Assembly: GCA_001701065.1 (NCBI GenBank)
Contig: DAAL01000058.1
Location: 11,401-20,069, forward strand
Direction of reading: 5' to 3'
DNA length: 8,669 nt
Source: Bacteroidales bacterium GP4
GTDB lineage: Bacteria > Bacteroidota > Bacteroidia > Bacteroidales > Muribaculaceae
Within the stretch, counting starts at the first letter, position 1. The number at the start of each line of letters is the position of its first letter. The notes under the pieces were generated by a model. That model was given only the letters and a program-made list of their open reading frames with translations. It had not been told where the DNA came from and made no database searches. Below are positions 6,544-8,669 of this stretch, piece after piece. A program made the position numbers and the translations under genes.

Positions 6544-7850
6544 AGAGTAACTTTATATTTTCAGTCATAGGGGTGCTTCTTACCGCCACATGTGTCTTTC
6601 TGCTCTACATGTCTAAGGACATTGACAAAGTTGCGCTCTATGTGACCGAAGGTGTAATAATACTCTGCATAATTCTGCTCGGAGTGTTTCACCACAAAGT
6701 GCTGAAATCGTTCAACTCCATATCGTCAGGTCTTGAACTGCTGCGCGAACAGGATTTCAGCAGCCGTCTTTCCAAAGTGGGCGAACCGCAGGCTGACCGC
6801 ATAGTGGAGATGTTTAACCGCATGATGAGCCAGCTTAAAACCGAGCGTCTTCACCAGCGTGAGCAAAACCATTTCCTCAACCAGATAGTAAAAGCGTCGC
6901 CCATGGGCATCCTAACCCTCGACGACAATAACCGCATACTCTCCATCAATCCCTCGGCGCGCAAGTTCCTCGCTCTGCCGGATTACGAGTCCGACGAACG
7001 CATCAGCCTTGACAGCCTGACCGGAAAACTGAGCAATCATCTTGCCGGAATGAAGACAGGCGACGTGGACACCCTGCGCATCGACTCCATGATCTACCGG
7101 TGCAGCAAGCTTTCCTATGTTGACGAAGGCTATTCCCACCCATTCATACTCATCGAGACGATGACACGTGAAATCATCAGCGCGGAAAAACGGGCTTACG
7201 AAAAGGTAATCCGTATGCTTGCCCACGAGGTGAACAACTCCATCACGGCAATCAACTCCATGCTTGCGTCAGTGGCTATGTTTGTGGGCGAAGAGAACAC
7301 TTCCGACGATGAACGTGCCATGATGAACGAAGTCATAAAAATGTGCGAGCAACGTTGCATGTCACTCGCCAAGTTCATCACTTCCATTGCCGCGGTTGTG
7401 AAGATTCCCGAACCCCGGTTAGAGAAAAAGAATCTGTCCGAAATTATAATTGATGCGCGCATCATCCTTGAAAGCATGTGCTTCCCCCATAATATAGGAT
7501 TAACCATTGACACTCCGGAAGAGCCGGTGCTGGTGATGATTGACCGTGTGCTGTTCGACCAGGTGATTATCAACATACTCAAAAATGCGGTGGAAAGCAT
7601 AGGCGAGGACGGAGATGTCACCATCAGTGTGACCGCTTCCCCGCCATCGGTCACCATAACCGACAACGGTAAGGGAATTCCCGAGGATGTGAAAGACAAA
7701 CTTTTCAGCCCGTTCTTCTCCTCGAAGCCTAACGGGCAGGGACTCGGACTGATATTCATCCGTGAAGTGCTCGACAAGCACAATTGCCATTTCTCGCTGT
7801 CAACCGGCGAAGACAGCCTTACACGTTTCATCATCCGTTTCCCACAATAG
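6540..7850 (+). CDS. NtrY/NtrB-like membrane sensor histidine kinase with minimal external loop
   Basis: This is a 436-residue inner-membrane kinase, partner of the overlapping NtrC-type regulator. Two helices lie at about residues 5-23 and 35-52, joined by only about a dozen residues (SKDIDKVALYVT). A HAMP-like linker follows at about 55-103, then a PAS-like domain at about 108-207 (SPMGILTLDDNNRILSINPS, 120-139). The phospho-acceptor is H229 in MLAHEVNNSI, a dimerisation motif of the NtrB/NtrY kind. The ATPase domain shows the N-box (NILKNAVESIG, 345-355), G1 DNGKG (375-379), the F-box LFSPFFSSKP (388-397) and G2 GQGLGL (399-404). Every box is intact. The ATG is fixed by the ATGA overlap at 6540-6543. 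Without a periplasmic domain, the signal is probably sensed in the membrane, by the PAS domain, or passed on by another membrane protein such as the adjacent permeases. Typical periplasmic-sensor kinases are longer. Confidence 0.94.
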   Translation: MKSNFIFSVIGVLLTATCVFLLYMSKDIDKVALYVTEGVIILCIILLGVFHHKVLKSFNSISSGLELLREQDFSSRLSKVGEPQADRIVEMFNRMMSQLKTERLHQREQNHFLNQIVKASPMGILTLDDNNRILSINPSARKFLALPDYESDERISLDSLTGKLSNHLAGMKTGDVDTLRIDSMIYRCSKLSYVDEGYSHPFILIETMTREIISAEKRAYEKVIRMLAHEVNNSITAINSMLASVAMFVGEENTSDDERAMMNEVIKMCEQRCMSLAKFITSIAAVVKIPEPRLEKKNLSEIIIDARIILESMCFPHNIGLTIDTPEEPVLVMIDRVLFDQVIINILKNAVESIGEDGDVTISVTASPPSVTITDNGKGIPEDVKDKLFSPFFSSKPNGQGLGLIFIREVLDKHNCHFSLSTGEDSLTRFIIRFPQ

Positions 7851-7853
7851 CCC

Positions 7854-8405
7854 ATGACCACGCCTCCCCATAAAGTACATCCCCACACTCTTGTGCGACT
7901 GCTGATGACCGAGTGGATTAAACGCAACTGGTGGTGGATAGCCATTCCCCCTGTAGCTGCTATAGTCGTGGCTGCCGCGCTGCACGACCTGCGTTTTCTG
8001 TTAGTGGCACTTATATGGGTGTTCCTTGTGGCTCCACCTGTCATGATTATAGTATATTTCTACTACGCCTTGTCACCCGAAGCGCGCTACTCCATAAGAT
8101 TACACACAATTACCGCTACGCCGCAAGGAATCACAATCAGCTATCCTCCCGAACCATCCCCTGAAACCGATGAAGTCGGTGCTCAAAATCCCACAGAAGC
8201 CACACCGCAGGCATTCGCAGACGATTTCATACCATTTGCAGAGATTACATCAGTAAAAAATCATCCGCAATACCTCGCCATCCACCTCTGCTCCCCCTAC
8301 AAAGTTATCCTAATCCCCCACTCCATCTGGGACACCCCCGCATCAGCCACCGCTTTCCTCCGCTCCCTCTCAACAACCCTAAGCACCTATCAGCATAAGG
8401 TTTAG
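7854..8405 (+). CDS. Small two-helix membrane protein, possibly YcxB-like
   Basis: This is a 183-residue protein of unknown role. An N-terminal basic/aromatic stretch (EWIKRNWWW, 20-28) precedes two membrane helices at about 27-44 and 48-71. A soluble C-terminal part (about 78-183) alternates short strands, with a Pro/Glu/Thr-rich insert at about 98-120. The order two helices, then a PH-like beta domain including FIPFAEITSVKNHPQYLAIHL (126-146) and KVILIPHSIW (150-159), recalls YcxB-like proteins, in which a strand ending in IIP is common. That assignment is tentative. It starts 3 bp after the kinase stop, so it is almost certainly co-transcribed and may assist or tune the kinase; that is inference. 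Base use changes within the gene: from about 8260 the coding strand becomes very C-rich and G-poor, unlike its neighbours. No Shine-Dalgarno is seen; the ATG at 7854 is the first start after the kinase stop. Confidence 0.75.
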   Translation: MTTPPHKVHPHTLVRLLMTEWIKRNWWWIAIPPVAAIVVAAALHDLRFLLVALIWVFLVAPPVMIIVYFYYALSPEARYSIRLHTITATPQGITISYPPEPSPETDEVGAQNPTEATPQAFADDFIPFAEITSVKNHPQYLAIHLCSPYKVILIPHSIWDTPASATAFLRSLSTTLSTYQHKV

Positions 8406-8472
8406 CAAAAATCAGCACTTCCGTTGCCATCGCACTCCCCCATCTATGTAAAGATTATATATTTACCTCACT

Positions 8473-8499
8473 GAGAAGCCCGAGTCGCCGGAGAAGCCC
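8473..8499. repeat. Short direct repeat in the 3' intergenic region
   Basis: GAGAAGCCC occurs at 8473-8481 and again at 8491-8499, an 18-bp period. The rest of the stretch between the operon end and the tRNA terminator (8406-8510) shows no gene and no convincing terminator for the + strand operon. The repeat may be a remnant or a protein-binding site; there is no further support. Confidence 0.4.
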
Positions 8500-8504
8500 A
8501 ATAT

Positions 8505-8541
8505 AACAAAGCAAGCGAACTGCCTGATGCAATCCGCTTGC
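8505..8541 (-). terminator. Intrinsic terminator of the tRNA-Asn transcript
   Basis: Read on the - strand, 8541 to 8511 folds into a 13-pair stem (GCAAGCGGATTGC with GCAGTTCGCTTGC, including two G-U pairs) closed by the five-base loop ATCAG, followed by TTTGTT. It begins four bases after the tRNA 3' end. On the + strand the two wobble pairs become A-C mismatches, so the hairpin is made for - strand RNA. Confidence 0.75.
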
Positions 8542-8545
8542 CATG

Positions 8546-8619
8546 CGCTTCAAGATGGACTCGAACCAACGACCCTCTGATTAACAGTCAGATGCTCTAA
8601 CCGACTGAGCTATTGAAGC
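8546..8619 (-). tRNA. tRNA-Asn (GTT)
   Basis: This is a complete 74-base cloverleaf on the - strand. The acceptor stem GCTTCAA pairs with TTGAAGC (8613-8619 with 8547-8553). The D arm is GCTC/GAGC and the anticodon stem TCTGA/TCAGA, with loop CTGTTAA giving anticodon GTT at 8585-8583. The variable loop is five bases, and the T loop TTCGAGT is standard. Discriminator G73 is at 8546, as expected for tRNA-Asn. CCA is not encoded. The T stem GTTGG/CCATC has a U-U mismatch at 50-64. A second copy starts 23 bp upstream on the same strand. Confidence 0.96.
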
Positions 8620-8642
8620 AATAAAAACTTAAGAAATATGTG

Positions 8643-8669
8643 CGCTTCAAGATGGACTCGAACCAACGA
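8643..8669 (-). tRNA. Second tRNA-Asn, 3' part only (cut by the window end)
   Basis: Positions 8641-8669 repeat 8544-8572 exactly (29 bp). The repeat covers the 3' acceptor strand, the whole T arm with the same U-U mismatch, and the start of the variable loop of the tRNA-Asn at 8546-8619. The anticodon lies beyond the window, so identity rests on the perfect match. The spacer between the two copies is 23 bp (8620-8642), which fits a tandem pair transcribed together towards the terminator at 8511-8541. Confidence 0.8.

Noticed and set aside
7196..8044. 282-codon open frame on the - strand
   Set aside because: It runs antisense across the kinase and the next gene, has a low-complexity Ser/Thr/Met/Arg composition and no family features. 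The same holds for the other antisense frames, such as 5289-5963 and 2206-2763.
8448..8466. GTAAA-N9-TTTAC inverted repeat after the last gene as operon terminator
   Set aside because: Only five mostly A-T pairs with a nine-base loop and no following T run; too weak to call.
8641..8669. Reading the 29-bp tRNA-end repeat as an integrase attachment-site pair
   Set aside because: The copies are 97 bp apart with no integrase or cargo between them, and the spacing fits a full tandem tRNA. Kept only as an alternative until the sequence is extended.

Overview
The window looks like chromosome of a Bacteroidales bacterium. The evidence is the style of the proteins (412-residue MacB/FtsX permeases in series, a TolC protein ending in a Tyr/Trp-rich helix, an NtrC regulator paired with a short NtrY-like kinase), a TAnnTTTG promoter element, mostly AT-rich rather than Shine-Dalgarno leaders, and tRNA genes without an encoded CCA end. 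Roughly 50% GC and the protein style would suit Muribaculaceae or a relative, but the family cannot be fixed by eye.

Layout, all protein genes on the + strand. Positions 29-5156 hold the end of an envelope efflux operon: three MacB/FtsX-type ABC permeases (the first lacks its N-terminus at the window edge) and a TolC-family outer-membrane channel. Gaps between these genes are 9 bp, a 4-bp ATGA overlap and 14 bp. The ATPase and the HlyD-type adaptor such a system needs are not in the window and are presumably upstream. After a 64-bp gap with a long pyrimidine tract and a likely promoter, positions 5221-7850 encode a two-component system: an NtrC-type sigma-54 activator and a membrane histidine kinase, overlapping by ATGA. 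A small two-helix membrane protein (7854-8405) follows after 3 bp. The last 264 bp carry no protein gene. They hold a tRNA-Asn on the - strand with a strong hairpin terminator, then the 3' part of a second, tandem tRNA-Asn cut by the window end.

How it may work: permeases with large extracytoplasmic domains, an ATPase and adaptor encoded elsewhere, and the TolC channel would move an unknown compound or lipid-linked substrate out of the envelope. The kinase has almost no extracytoplasmic sensor (two helices joined by about a dozen residues). It may therefore read membrane state, a cytoplasmic PAS signal, or transporter activity, as in Bce-type modules, and through the NtrC protein switch on a sigma-54 promoter. 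No such promoter is visible here; if the efflux operon is the target, it lies upstream of position 1.

Points most worth checking: the broken 5' end of the first permease, the intramembrane-type kinase beside large-ectodomain permeases, a possible leaderless mRNA for the regulator, and a 10-bp complementarity between the one strong Shine-Dalgarno in the operon and the pyrimidine tract after tolC.
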